Positions 8,797 through 18,680 of a stretch of 64,000 bases of DNA are shown one piece after another. Location of the stretch: the NCBI GenBank assembly GCA_026184775.1, contig JANCYW010000009.1, positions 248,001 through 312,000 of the forward strand, given 5' to 3'. This DNA is from Cyanidium caldarium. Taxonomy: Eukaryota > Rhodophyta > Bangiophyceae > Cyanidiales > Cyanidiaceae. The notes below the pieces were generated by a model. That model was not told the DNA's origin. It made no database searches and was given only the letters and a program-made list of their open reading frames with translations. Within the stretch, counting starts at the first letter, position 1. Each line of letters starts with the position of its first letter. The position numbers were made by a program, and so were the translations under genes.

Positions 8797-11673
8797 ATGG
8801 TGGAAGATCACGGGAGTGGTGTTGATGGGGAGGGAGGTTCGGAGGAGGGTGTCGCTTTACGGTCTCCGAATCCGCCTCGGGCGATCATGTATCGGATCGT
8901 GCCTTCCCCGCTCTGGGACGCCGCTTGGGAGGCAGAGTGGCGGAATAGTCGACGACGCGCGGTGTACGCTTCTTCGGCACGCGGCCTGTGGGCGGGTGTG
9001 AGCGGGCGGCGGCCGTCCGAGGTGCAGCTGGCAGTGCGGTCAGAGGGAGGCGAGTGGCGCTGGACGCGGTTGGTGAGCATGTTTCAACGGGTGGAGTACT
9101 TGCAGGTTGCCGTGCTGAGCGATTCGGTTGCTGGGAGACACTGCATCGAATGGCGGCCGTGTTGGATGCTGTTGGCGGTGGGCCAAACCGGTGGCAAGAG
9201 CCCGGCGCGAAAGGCCCGCGAGCTGAGGCGCTTCGCGGTGCAATGTTTTATCGTGCCGCAGTGGCCGGCCGCCTCAACAGCAGCCGATACCGATACGCCA
9301 CTCTATGCGGGCGTGTCTGAGGCATGGGAAGGCGTGCCGTTGTCGCTGTCGGAAGAGTGGCACGTCGAATGGTCCACCGCCGATGCAACGCACGGTCGCA
9401 CGCCCACGTCGCTGGCGTTGCACGCTGGCGGCGGCGCCGCGCTTCTCGGCATGCAAGACGGTTCGGTGTTGTTATTGCGCGGCAACCTGTGGCGCAGCGG
9501 ATGGCTGACCAAGACCTGGCTATCGGTGGCGTCATCGTCGCCGATTCGCGCGGTGGCTTTGTCAAGGCACGACTGCGGCATTGCCACCGGCGAACACGGC
9601 CTGGTGCGCCTGCACTGGGGCGGCAGCAGTCACCGCCAGAGCGTGGGAGCGGATGGCGAGCGCGCTACCGAGGCCAATGGGCGCGACGCGAAGGCGCCGA
9701 CGCCGCGGTGCACACCGGTGGAGGAGCGGCCGGTGGTGGCGGCGGTCGTGGTGTCCACTGGCGCCGGCTGTTGTGCCGCTCCCACCAGCGATAGCGATAT
9801 GCTGGAGGACGGCGTGTTGGTGTACCGCGTTCGCCGCATACACGCTCTGGTGTCGCTCGGATGCGGATTTTACGCGACAATACCCGAGAGCGGCGACGAA
9901 GTCTGCATTCGGTCGGTGTTGCAGGACACCTATACGCAAGTTTTCACAGCCGCCGACCTGTTCGGGACGGCAGACGACGTTTCCACCACACCCACAAACG
10001 TCACCAACGTGAACGCTTCGGATTCCCTGGCAGAAAGGCGTGGCCGGCCCGCATCGCCGCCGACTTGTGCGCAGGTGGTGCCACTGGGCGATGGCGAGCG
10101 TGTGGCAGTGATCGCCGGCGAGGGCGGCAGCAACAGCATCACGTACTTGCAGCGACTTCCGTTGACGCAAGCGGTGGCCGAGGCCGTGCACGGTGCGCAT
10201 TTCGCCCTGGCCGAAGGACTGGCGCAAGCCGCCACGCCGGACAGCGATGAGTGTGGCCAACCGGCGTCGTCGCTGTTGGCATCCACCATCGAGCAGCATG
10301 CGCGCCACTTGGCAGAAAGCGGCGACTGGTCGGCGGCCGCAGCTCGCCTGGCGGACGGCATACCGCGTGGCGTGCGGGCGTGCGTTGCGATGTCCATCCT
10401 AGCACCTCAACCAGGCGCACTGCACGGTTTCCTGCGAGCGTGGCAGACGGCGCATCCCTCTGCGGAGGGTGCGCTCGCCGCCGGCTGGAGTCGCGCCGCC
10501 CTGCAGCCGTTGTATGTGGCGTTGCGCTCCCGGGCGTTGTTGGATGCGTCGGGCGCGGTCGACGAGCAGTGCGTTCGCGCTTGTTACGAAGCTGGCGCGG
10601 TAGATTTGGCGTTGACGTTGGCGACGGAATCGGGGCAAGCGCGGGCGGTGCTGCGCATGGCCGCGCGAGAGGCACACGGACGGGCCGTCCGCAATTCACA
10701 AGACGACAAGGCGGCAGTAACACCCTCAGCGGACGATCTCGGCCATCCGGCAGCACTGCGCGCCTACGTCGAACGCGAGCTGGAACGCTTGCCGCCGGCG
10801 GACGCCGTTGCCCTGTTGCGCGACGGCATCCGCCGCTTCGAGCCGATCGATCGGCTCGTTGGCGTGGTGCAGCGCGCCCTGCACCGCGAACACGCCGCAA
10901 CCGGCGACCTCCCGAACGGCAGCCTGTTGCAGTCCTCCAAAGTGCGCGCATCGCTGCTGGCGCTGCTGCAACCGGTGGCCGACCGACCCGAGACGGTCAT
11001 TGCGCTTCTGCAACCGTTGGGCGATGGGCTGCATCGAGACGCCGAACTGCAGCGTTTCTATTTTGAGGCGCTGTGCCGCGCCCAACGTTCAGAGGCGCTG
11101 CAGCAGCTCCTCCGCGAGTGGGGGACACGCGTGCCGCCCAGCGCGCAACGGGCCGAACAGGAGCGCGCGTTTCTGGAGCTGGCCGAGTTGTATGCCCTCA
11201 CTCCGATCATGGCGCAGCTGTACGACATGCGCGGCATGTACGAGGCGTTGGCGCGCTTGCTGCTGAGCACCGACCAGGGCGACGCGCTGCTCGCCCTGTG
11301 TAAGCAGCACGGCGCCGCGCATCCGCGCTTGTGGTCGTACGCCCTGCAACATACCCTCGCCGCCGTCGTGTGTGGCCTGCACGCCGACGAGTGCCCCGTC
11401 GACAGGTCGACCGACGCGGATGTCGCCTACGACGTGTACGAGCGCCTGGATCACGTGCTCAACGCTATGCGCGAGGCGCAACTGTTGTCGGCGACCGATG
11501 TCATCGAGTTGTGGATCGAGGTGGTGCGGTCCGCGCCCGCCAACACCGCCCCGGGGCGACTGCAGCGGATGCGCCAATGTGTGGAGGAGTCGTTGGAGCA
11601 TCTGCTGGGCGACATCCACCGTCAAGCAGTGGAGACGCTTCTCCCGGAGGACGGCGACGAACCGATCCGCTGA
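8797..11673 (+). CDS. VPS11: VPS11 homologue (HOPS/CORVET core subunit) lacking the C-terminal RING
   Basis: About 958 aa. The N-terminal third is predicted beta-rich (propeller-like) and the rest alpha-solenoid. Two segments align by eye with VPS11: ARHLAESGDWSAAAARLADGI (family: YGDHLYSKGNHDGAV...) and, near the end, LLALCKQHGAAHPRLWSYAL (family: VISVCERHGEQDPSLWEQAL), followed by a helix matching the segment before the RING finger. VPS11 is a scaffold of the endosome/vacuole tethering complexes. Here the protein stops just after that helix (RMRQCVEESLEHLLGDIHRQ...) with no Cys/His cluster, so the RING present in yeast and animal VPS11 is missing. The stop lies 15 bp from the convergent NAA40 stop. 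VPS18 was considered, but the C-terminal match favours VPS11. Confidence 0.75.
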   Translation: MVEDHGSGVDGEGGSEEGVALRSPNPPRAIMYRIVPSPLWDAAWEAEWRNSRRRAVYASSARGLWAGVSGRRPSEVQLAVRSEGGEWRWTRLVSMFQRVEYLQVAVLSDSVAGRHCIEWRPCWMLLAVGQTGGKSPARKARELRRFAVQCFIVPQWPAASTAADTDTPLYAGVSEAWEGVPLSLSEEWHVEWSTADATHGRTPTSLALHAGGGAALLGMQDGSVLLLRGNLWRSGWLTKTWLSVASSSPIRAVALSRHDCGIATGEHGLVRLHWGGSSHRQSVGADGERATEANGRDAKAPTPRCTPVEERPVVAAVVVSTGAGCCAAPTSDSDMLEDGVLVYRVRRIHALVSLGCGFYATIPESGDEVCIRSVLQDTYTQVFTAADLFGTADDVSTTPTNVTNVNASDSLAERRGRPASPPTCAQVVPLGDGERVAVIAGEGGSNSITYLQRLPLTQAVAEAVHGAHFALAEGLAQAATPDSDECGQPASSLLASTIEQHARHLAESGDWSAAAARLADGIPRGVRACVAMSILAPQPGALHGFLRAWQTAHPSAEGALAAGWSRAALQPLYVALRSRALLDASGAVDEQCVRACYEAGAVDLALTLATESGQARAVLRMAAREAHGRAVRNSQDDKAAVTPSADDLGHPAALRAYVERELERLPPADAVALLRDGIRRFEPIDRLVGVVQRALHREHAATGDLPNGSLLQSSKVRASLLALLQPVADRPETVIALLQPLGDGLHRDAELQRFYFEALCRAQRSEALQQLLREWGTRVPPSAQRAEQERAFLELAELYALTPIMAQLYDMRGMYEALARLLLSTDQGDALLALCKQHGAAHPRLWSYALQHTLAAVVCGLHADECPVDRSTDADVAYDVYERLDHVLNAMREAQLLSATDVIELWIEVVRSAPANTAPGRLQRMRQCVEESLEHLLGDIHRQAVETLLPEDGDEPIR

Positions 11674-11688
11674 GCCTCGTCTTCGACT

Positions 11689-12513
11689 TCATAACGGCCG
11701 CCAGAGGATTTGGTAAGCAGACGCCTCGTCGTCGCCCGGGCAGTGCGGTGCGCGCTGGTATCCCAGCCGGCGATACCACCGCAACGCATCCGCGTTACTC
11801 TTCAAACAAGTTAGCATCACCGCGTCGAGTTGCATCGCTCGCGCGATGTCCTCCAGGGCGCGCATGAGTGCCGCGCCGATGCCGACGCCGCGACAAGACC
11901 GGATGCAGTGGATTTCGTACAGGTACAACACAGAAACAGCGCGTGGTGCTGCCGGCGTGTTCGAGTATGGCGACGATGCGGTGCCGCTCTCGTCGCCATC
12001 GAGGAGATGCTCGGTGTCCACGCGGTAGCAGGCGAAAGCCACCGGAGTCGCCGCCGAGAGGGAAGGCAGCGGGGACGACCAATCGAGCTGGCTCGCGTCT
12101 GGTACGCTGCGATCGCTGGCCGGCAACTCGGACTTGCCATTCGCCGCCAGTGGCACCGCCCATATCGTGCGGCTGGCGCGGGCGAACAGCTGCCGTCGCT
12201 TGGCCGTCGCATTCCACCGCGGCCATCCACCTGGCAGACCTCTTCTTGTAGCATGCACCGCCGCCGCCGCCGCCGCATTGTACTGGTCGCGCATGTGCGT
12301 GGCCACCAACTGCACAGCCCATCGTTTCCACGCCTCGGGCACCATGGCCGCATCCGCCGCAAACACCCATCGACAAGAAGTCGCCTGTCCCGCTCGCTCC
12401 TCTTCCTCCCAGCACTCCCGCATCACCCCCGCCACGTGCTCCACTCCTTCCGCCCCCTCTGTTTCGCCCCGAGCCTCCCGGCCGGTTAGTCGCCCGTCTG
12501 CCCCCCGCCGCAT
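11689..12513 (-). CDS. NAA40: NAA40/NatD histone N-alpha-acetyltransferase
   Basis: About 274 aa. The GNAT core has the acetyl-CoA motif RGVGIGAALMRALEDIA (R/Q-x-x-G-x-G/A), preceded by PVAFACYRVDTEH and VLYLYEIHCI, and followed by VMLTCLKSNADALRWYRRLGY and YQILWR, the order and wording of NAA40. NAA40 acetylates the N-terminal Ser of histones H4 and H2A. A W-x-x-x-x-x-A-x-x-x-x-x-x-M-R-D-x-Y segment upstream matches the family's N-terminal helix, so the start must be at or before 12423; ATG at 12513 is used, 12423 is the alternative. An Ala/His-rich insertion is unusual. Tail to tail with VPS11. Confidence 0.82.
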   Translation of the reverse strand: MRRGADGRLTGREARGETEGAEGVEHVAGVMRECWEEEERAGQATSCRWVFAADAAMVPEAWKRWAVQLVATHMRDQYNAAAAAAVHATRRGLPGGWPRWNATAKRRQLFARASRTIWAVPLAANGKSELPASDRSVPDASQLDWSSPLPSLSAATPVAFACYRVDTEHLLDGDESGTASSPYSNTPAAPRAVSVLYLYEIHCIRSCRGVGIGAALMRALEDIARAMQLDAVMLTCLKSNADALRWYRRLGYQRAPHCPGDDEASAYQILWRPL

Positions 12514-13085
12514 CTGTCCGAGGCCGATGCGTCCACACTGCTCCTCGCGAACGACACGCCCAAACGCCGACGCGTTCTTCAAAGACGCCGACTGCCCAGA
12601 CACACCGTCGCTCGCAGTCTAGATAGCGACCGCTCGTCCGTTCGCTCTCGCCACAGTGGGTATGGGCCGTGCGCACCGACCGTGCGAGAGCCACCGGCCC
12701 GACGAACACCTGATGAAACGCCCGTCCTGGCCCGCTCCGACCCGACCATATACCGTGGCTGGAGATTTTCTTCGAGACGACTTGCTCTTAACGGGTGTTG
12801 CCCGCCGCCACGAGCAACATCCTCCAGGTCAGCCCGACGGCCCGACGGGACGGCCGTCCACACGTCCCGCAACGAGCGCCGAGAGGGCGCGCGCGCGCGC
12901 GCCGCGTCGAGAGCGCCGATGCGGCGCGCGATGTCGATGGCTGCGCGCGGGGACGCGTTCGGTGAGGTGCACACGCGCGCGCGTCCCTCATGGCGTCGTG
13001 ATCGATATTCTGGGGGTACGCTGAGGGAGAAGCGTGTGGTTGCCGGCGTTGCCGAGTCGGGGCGTGTGTGTGTGTGTGTGGTAGG
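12514..13085. other. Intergenic promoter region with Z-DNA-type and (GT)n repeats
   Basis: This 572 bp gap lies upstream of both NAA40 (leftward) and the rightward 919-aa gene. It contains an alternating GC tract near 12888-12905 and a (GT)n tract near 13064-13080, immediately before the start codon at 13086. No RNA gene was recognised. Confidence 0.45.
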
Positions 13086-15845
13086 ATGGGTGAGGTGTCT
13101 ATGTCGGAGTCGGAGCGGGGATCGGCCGGGCCGGGGGAGGGACGGGGTGCGGCTACGACGGCGGGAACGACGGACAGTGCGTTGTCGCGCAAGACCGAGG
13201 CGCTTCCGGTGCCGGTTCCCAACCGGAATGCGGTCGGAGTCGTGGCTGCTGGTGGTGTGTACGGCGGGTCGGACCGGTGGGGTGCGCCGAGCTGGTGGTC
13301 GTCGGCGTCGGCGTCGCCGTCGTCTTCGTTGGGCGCGGGCGCCCAGCATCTATCCCCGTGGGGCGGGCGCGAGCGGTTGTCGTGGCTATTGTCGCCAGTG
13401 ACCGGGGAAGAGCGCCAGGAGGGATATGTGGCGGGAGGTGGTGGTTTCGGCGGGATGGAGGAGGTGCGAGGTGCAGCGCGGCCGATGCGGGCGGCGCCGT
13501 GGGCGGCCCACCTGGGGAACGCGGCCGGCTCGGCGCCGTCGGCAGGACGTTGGCTGCCCACGGAACGGTCGATGGCGCCAATGGGGGCGCCGTATTGGTC
13601 AGCAGCAGGGACCAGCATGCCTAGTGGACGCCAGATGCCAGCGCCACACATTCATATGCCCACCGCTTATCCCCGGCCGCTCGCCAACACGGCCCATTCG
13701 GCACCGCCAGTGCCGCCGCCGCCGCCGCCCATGCCACATCACCAACCGCCGATGCCATGGACGGCTGGCGGCGAGTACGGCGCCTCGACGGGCGCCACTT
13801 CGGTGAGGGCGGTATCTGCGGCGAGCACGCCGAACTCGGCGTCGGCTGCCGTAATTGGTGCTTCCAGCCGGCTGTGGGATCGCCACGGCGCCTGCTTGCC
13901 GGAGATGCCGTCGTTGGTGCACTTTTATGACCACGACGGTGAGTGTATCCGCCGCGCGGGCAACTGCTTGGCCAACGGCCAGATCGAGTCGCTCGAAGCG
14001 CCGGCGGTCGACGACGAGCACGTCACCGTGTGGAATCCGGACAACGGCAAGACGGTGGCCGGCAATGCCGCACCGTATCGCCGCAACCTCAACATTTGGC
14101 TGGAGAAGAACCCCGGCTGGGTGGAGAAGTTCGATTCGGAGAAGAGCACCAAGCGTCAGAGCGCGGCGCGGCGCTCCAAAGCCGCGGCCAATGCATTTGC
14201 GTTGTTGTGCACCACCAACGGCCGCATCCGCGAGATACTGAAAGAGGTAGACCGAGCGTACGAGCGGGCCATGGGCGATGCTGTCGGAGAGGAAATGCCA
14301 TGGGAGGCGGCGGGACTGCGGACAGGCGGCAGCGGGGCGGTGAGCGAGTCGCCCACCGCCACCGCTCCCTCGTTGCGTGGCCCCGACGGCCGAGCGGCCA
14401 TCGCCGCAGCCTGTCTACGTGAATGGACCTCGGACGAGGTGGTGCGGCTGCAAGAGCTGCTGGTGCGGTATGCGGACGAGTTGGCCCAGGCGGGTGGCGC
14501 TTTGGGCAGCGATGATGGTGATGATGACGACGATGACGATATCATGGAAGACGGGTCGCAAGACGCAGCAGACGCGCCCGATACCGTCGAAGAGGGCGCG
14601 GTGTTCCCGCTGCCCCCACAGGAGCAGACTGCTGCGGGAATGAGCGAGCGCGGCCGATCACATTCGGAGACAGCAGCGCCGTCGGAGGCGCTGCCGCTGA
14701 GCGACAGCATTCAGCAAAGTCCGCTGGGCGCGTTGGTGACCGCCATGGATCTGGATGTGGGGAGCCCGCTGCCGACGCCAGCATCGCGACGGTCGGCGCG
14801 ACGAGCGTTGCCACCCGCCGACGAGTCGCCCGACCTCAGCGGCTGGCACAGTATATTGGAAACGCTGCGCAACAAGCCGCCGCGCTCGATCATCATACGG
14901 TCGCGCGCCCTGTTCGGCCGCACGTTGGCGGCGGCGGCGCAGCTGGGATCGCACCGGCCGATGCCGCCGGGCGGCACCCCCACGGCCGCGCCGGACAGCA
15001 GCGGCGACGTGACCCCGCCGTCCGCCTCGGCGTTGGCGCGCGAATGGGTGGACTGGCGTGCGGCACCGCCACCGTTGTCATCGCATGCCGCACCGCCGAT
15101 ATCAACGCAACCGCCGCACGCCCCGACGGTCTCCTCGTCTTCATCGTCGATGGCGCCGTCGCGGCGACAATCGCCGAGCAGCGCCGACCACCACCTATCC
15201 GGCGTCGCGGCGCTCCATCTCGGCTCGCACTCGTTGTCGTCCTCGCCCACCGCCGACACCTGGAGCCTGCAGACGACAGCGGCCGGTAGCGTCAGCGCCT
15301 CGTTGCGCGAGGAGCGCGTGACCGTATGGGAACCCGCAACCGGCCGCACCGTCTCCGGCAATGCGGCGCCGTGTCGTCGCAACGCAGAGCAGTGGCTGCG
15401 CGATCACCCCGGCTGGTGCGTGAAACACGAAGACGAGCTGAGTGCGGCGCGGCGTCTGCGCTATCATCGTCTGCGGGAACAACAACAGCAACAAGTGGCG
15501 GGTTATCGGCCGCCGCAGAGCCGACCCTACGCGATGCCGGAAGCAGCGCGCCCGGACGCCGCAACGCTGTGGCGATCGGCACCGGATCACAACAACACCT
15601 TTCTGTACGCCTCGCCGGTGTCACATCCGCACGGCATGCCGGTGGCAGCGTCGCCGGCAGAGAGCGTCTGTATCGAGGGTTTGTTGTTGATGCGTCATGG
15701 GAGCAGCGGCAACAGCGACGGCGCGACCACTCCCACGGCTGCAACGCCAACTGTGCACGCCTCGGCATCGGCGGCAGCAGCAGCAGCCAAACGGCCACCG
15801 CGGCCGCCGACTGCATCCCATTCGGAGGCCACCACACCGCGTTGA
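13086..15845 (+). CDS. Large low-complexity protein with a duplicated W-x-P...G-N-A-A-P motif
   Basis: About 919 aa, product not recognised. Most of the chain is Ala/Pro/Ser/Gly-rich and probably disordered, with an Asp run in the middle (DDGDDDDDDD). Two copies of one motif stand out, residues about 313-345 and 745-777. Shared residues are V-T-V-W-x-P-x-x-G-[KR]-T-V-[AS]-G-N-A-A-P-x-R-R-N-x-x-x-W-L-x-x-[NH]-P-G-W. The first copy is followed by a basic Ser/Lys/Arg region (STKRQSAARRSKAAA), the second by ARRLRYHRLREQQQQQ, each compatible with DNA or RNA contact. I believe similar short motifs occur in assorted plant, algal and oomycete nuclear proteins, but I cannot name a family. Starts at 13086 or 13101 are both possible. 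Confidence 0.7.
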   Translation: MGEVSMSESERGSAGPGEGRGAATTAGTTDSALSRKTEALPVPVPNRNAVGVVAAGGVYGGSDRWGAPSWWSSASASPSSSLGAGAQHLSPWGGRERLSWLLSPVTGEERQEGYVAGGGGFGGMEEVRGAARPMRAAPWAAHLGNAAGSAPSAGRWLPTERSMAPMGAPYWSAAGTSMPSGRQMPAPHIHMPTAYPRPLANTAHSAPPVPPPPPPMPHHQPPMPWTAGGEYGASTGATSVRAVSAASTPNSASAAVIGASSRLWDRHGACLPEMPSLVHFYDHDGECIRRAGNCLANGQIESLEAPAVDDEHVTVWNPDNGKTVAGNAAPYRRNLNIWLEKNPGWVEKFDSEKSTKRQSAARRSKAAANAFALLCTTNGRIREILKEVDRAYERAMGDAVGEEMPWEAAGLRTGGSGAVSESPTATAPSLRGPDGRAAIAAACLREWTSDEVVRLQELLVRYADELAQAGGALGSDDGDDDDDDDIMEDGSQDAADAPDTVEEGAVFPLPPQEQTAAGMSERGRSHSETAAPSEALPLSDSIQQSPLGALVTAMDLDVGSPLPTPASRRSARRALPPADESPDLSGWHSILETLRNKPPRSIIIRSRALFGRTLAAAAQLGSHRPMPPGGTPTAAPDSSGDVTPPSASALAREWVDWRAAPPPLSSHAAPPISTQPPHAPTVSSSSSSMAPSRRQSPSSADHHLSGVAALHLGSHSLSSSPTADTWSLQTTAAGSVSASLREERVTVWEPATGRTVSGNAAPCRRNAEQWLRDHPGWCVKHEDELSAARRLRYHRLREQQQQQVAGYRPPQSRPYAMPEAARPDAATLWRSAPDHNNTFLYASPVSHPHGMPVAASPAESVCIEGLLLMRHGSSGNSDGATTPTAATPTVHASASAAAAAAKRPPRPPTASHSEATTPR

Positions 15846-16094
15846 ACTGCGGATGCCGGTGAATGGTGGACGCCGCGGTCACTCGGTGTGTCCATGCCCG
15901 TGATGTTGAGGTGAGGAAGGGGGTTGGGTTTACCGCGCATCCCCTATGATATTTCTCGTCGGTAACGACCACCTTTTTCATACCCCTGGACGTTCCCCGT
16001 CAAGGCCACAATGGATCGTCGGGGCAGCCCCTCTGTGCATATCGATAAATACAGATCTCGCAGCAGCGACTGAAAACTCCCCCACCTCCGCTCG
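15846..16094. other. Convergent 3' intergenic spacer
   Basis: These 249 bp lie between two converging genes. Nothing recognisable beyond likely 3' UTRs. Confidence 0.4.
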
Positions 16095-18401
16095 CTACCT
16101 CCCCACCTCCTCCTCTTCGTCGTCGTCGTCGTCGTCGTCGTCTGCATACAGCCGGGCGACGCGCTCCACCTGCTCGGTCGAGTATTCGCTCAGGCGGGCG
16201 GCGCGGCGGGCGCGCTTGGACGAACCCTCCAACACCCGACACACCTCCACCTCGGCGCCAGCCCGTTGCAGCTCGCACAGCCAGGCACGCTGTCGTTCAT
16301 TGAGGCGGTCGCGAGCGCCCTTCACTTCCACAAATTTGCACTGCGGCGGGTCGGCGTCGCGCCACAGGATCAGATCCGGTGCGCCGCCGCGCCAGTAGGC
16401 ATAATCATCGGCCAGGCGCTCCAAAACGGCACACAGCACCGTAGCGCCCATGCCGGCCACGATGACATCCCATGGCAGGGAGAGGTCGTGCCCGCAGCTT
16501 ATCGTTTGTCGCACGTATTCGCGCAGTTCGGCGGCGCTCAACGCTCGCAACCGCCGCAGCTGCTCTCGCATGCCGACCGACCGCCGCACGGCAAACACCT
16601 CGGTGCCCCAGTCTAGCGGCCGCGTCTGACACGGCGCGTGAAACGCATCCGATACATCAGCGTGCATCACTGCGGGCACCGCCAGGAACATCTCGAACAG
16701 GGCGGTGAAGAGCGCGCCCTCGGTGTGTCGCCCGCGATACCCGCCATCGGCGGCATAGCTCTGCAGCGCCAGCTGCTCTACGGACAAGTTCAGGCGGCCG
16801 TCGAATCCGATGAATGCTGATGGCTTGGCGGCCTGCCGATGCGCGTCGAGGGCGCGCGCGTACAGCACTCGCTCGGGGATGCGGGTGGCGAGGCGCCAGT
16901 GCCGCAGCGCCGGTTTGAGCGACGCATCCCAGCGTTGCGCGCGCTGTGCCACCTCCACGCTCTCGCCGACGCGCACAAACTCGTCTGCCAGCGCCGCCCG
17001 ACACACCTGCAACGCCCGTTGCGGCTGTTGCAATCGCCGCCATAGCAGCAGCGACAGGCGGTGGTATTGTCGACCGCGCCGGTGCAACGCCAGATTGGCA
17101 TCCAGCAGCAGCTCCAGTCGTTGCACAACCTCGGCGTACTGTGTCTGCCTCTCCAACAGCGCCACCGAGTGCCAGACGATGCTGGCGGCGACGCCGACTG
17201 CCGTAAACGCGCTGCGATACAGCACCGTCGGGTCGGGCAGGTCTTGATAGCGAGTGATTCGGGGCGTTGAGGAGCGTGTCACGTGCGACCGCAGAGCAGC
17301 GCCGGCGCGTTCGGCCACCGCCAACGCTAGCGGCGCCCCTGACGGCTGCGTCAACGCCTCTTCAAAGGAGCGTTCCCATTCCGCCGCCTCCTGGTAGGCG
17401 TCCAGGGCGGCACGCGTCTCGAACAGCGGCCGCGCCGGGCGACCCGCCCACTGAATGGCCGCGTCTGGCGTGTTTGGCAGCGGCGACGCGATGCATTGTC
17501 CGGTCTGGAACACCGTCTCCAACCCCAGCGGTTGCAGAATTCGAAACGCCACCTGGCAGGCCTGCCAAGCGCTCGCCGCCAACCGCACCGCCGGCAACGC
17601 CATGGTCGCCAGCCGCTGCTGCGCCGGCGACCATCCCGCGCTCTGCCCACTACCCATCGGCTGGCGCACAGCCGTCTCCAGCATGCTGTCGGTGCGCAGT
17701 TGCAATTGAACACATAGCTCGCGACGCTCCGGTGCCGTCAACGTTGGCAACAGCGCGGTCCAATCCGCGGCGTCGATCGGTTCCGCCCGCGCCAGCTTCG
17801 CGGCGACCAATTCCCGCACCGCTACCGGCACGTCGGTGTCCGCATACCGCCGCACCATATCCGAGAAGCGAATCCACCGCCCGTCGCCCACGCCCTGTCG
17901 CCGCAGGAGGCGCGCCAACAGCCAACGCGCCGGCCTCGCCAGCTGCAACACTTGCCGCAGCACGTCCGCCTCCTCGGCGTGCAACAAGTGCGCCTCATAC
18001 TGCAACACCCACTGCACTGCGAAAAGCAACGCCCGCGCCGCGTACGGGCCCACGCGACACTCGTCTGCAGCCTCCCCACTCCATATTCGAGCGGGAGCCG
18101 ACGCGTCGCCCATCTCCGCTCCCAACCGCTCCCGACAACCCCCACCCATCACCCCCGCCCGAGAGCGCTCCCACCGCCCTAACACCTCCCGTTGGTCCAG
18201 ACACACGTCCAAGTGGCCGTCCACACCAGCCAATGTCATTCGTTCCGCACACACCGGACACTGCACCCATCGCCCGGGCCATGCCTCCCGCGGCGCCTCA
18301 CCAGCGGCGCAAGACGCGCTCGACGCGGCACTCCCCTTCCGTCGCGCTCCCAAGTATTTGCGTATATCCGCTTGTTTTGCATTCTGCACCATCTCGCTCA
18401 T
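16095..18401 (-). CDS. FAN1: FAN1 structure-specific nuclease
   Basis: About 768 aa. Near the N-terminus lies a UBZ-type zinc finger (CPVCAERMTLAGVDGHLDVCL: C-x2-C...H-x3-C), the ubiquitin-binding module that recruits FAN1 to crosslinked DNA. A SAP-like segment (LPTLTAPERRELCVQLQL) and a long helical TPR-like region follow, then a C-terminal VRR-NUC domain with the catalytic pattern APDLILW...KFVEVKGARDRL (PD-x13-17-ExK). FAN1 cleaves 5' flaps and unhooks interstrand crosslinks. The tail is a run of Asp and Glu encoded by a (TCG/CTC)n simple repeat at about 16100-16145. Divergent from DLST with a 279 bp gap. Complete. Confidence 0.9.
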   Translation of the reverse strand: MSEMVQNAKQADIRKYLGARRKGSAASSASCAAGEAPREAWPGRWVQCPVCAERMTLAGVDGHLDVCLDQREVLGRWERSRAGVMGGGCRERLGAEMGDASAPARIWSGEAADECRVGPYAARALLFAVQWVLQYEAHLLHAEEADVLRQVLQLARPARWLLARLLRRQGVGDGRWIRFSDMVRRYADTDVPVAVRELVAAKLARAEPIDAADWTALLPTLTAPERRELCVQLQLRTDSMLETAVRQPMGSGQSAGWSPAQQRLATMALPAVRLAASAWQACQVAFRILQPLGLETVFQTGQCIASPLPNTPDAAIQWAGRPARPLFETRAALDAYQEAAEWERSFEEALTQPSGAPLALAVAERAGAALRSHVTRSSTPRITRYQDLPDPTVLYRSAFTAVGVAASIVWHSVALLERQTQYAEVVQRLELLLDANLALHRRGRQYHRLSLLLWRRLQQPQRALQVCRAALADEFVRVGESVEVAQRAQRWDASLKPALRHWRLATRIPERVLYARALDAHRQAAKPSAFIGFDGRLNLSVEQLALQSYAADGGYRGRHTEGALFTALFEMFLAVPAVMHADVSDAFHAPCQTRPLDWGTEVFAVRRSVGMREQLRRLRALSAAELREYVRQTISCGHDLSLPWDVIVAGMGATVLCAVLERLADDYAYWRGGAPDLILWRDADPPQCKFVEVKGARDRLNERQRAWLCELQRAGAEVEVCRVLEGSSKRARRAARLSEYSTEQVERVARLYADDDDDDDDEEEEVGR

Positions 18402-18680
18402 TCAACACCTGCTGTGCGATATGTCCTGCATCCGCACGGCTGTCTCCTGTCCGTGTACCGTATCGCCCTCGGCGTGATGAAGAGGCGGCCGTTTCGACGA
18501 CCGCGCGTGCGCGGAAGCCGCGCGATCGATGCGCGCATCGCTGCGCGACGGTGGAGGTTTCGGTTCGGGGCAGGGCGACGGTCTCCATAGCGACCGTTGT
18601 GGGAGAAGTGGCGGTGCCGCGTGAGGAACACAACAGGCGCCAGCAGTTCGTTCGAGGGTGCACACCGACAACAGTGGACG

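Noticed and set aside
8797-11673. VPS18 assignment
   Set aside because: The final 150 residues match VPS11 (CxxxG-x-x-x-P-x-LW...) better, and VPS18-specific segments were not seen.
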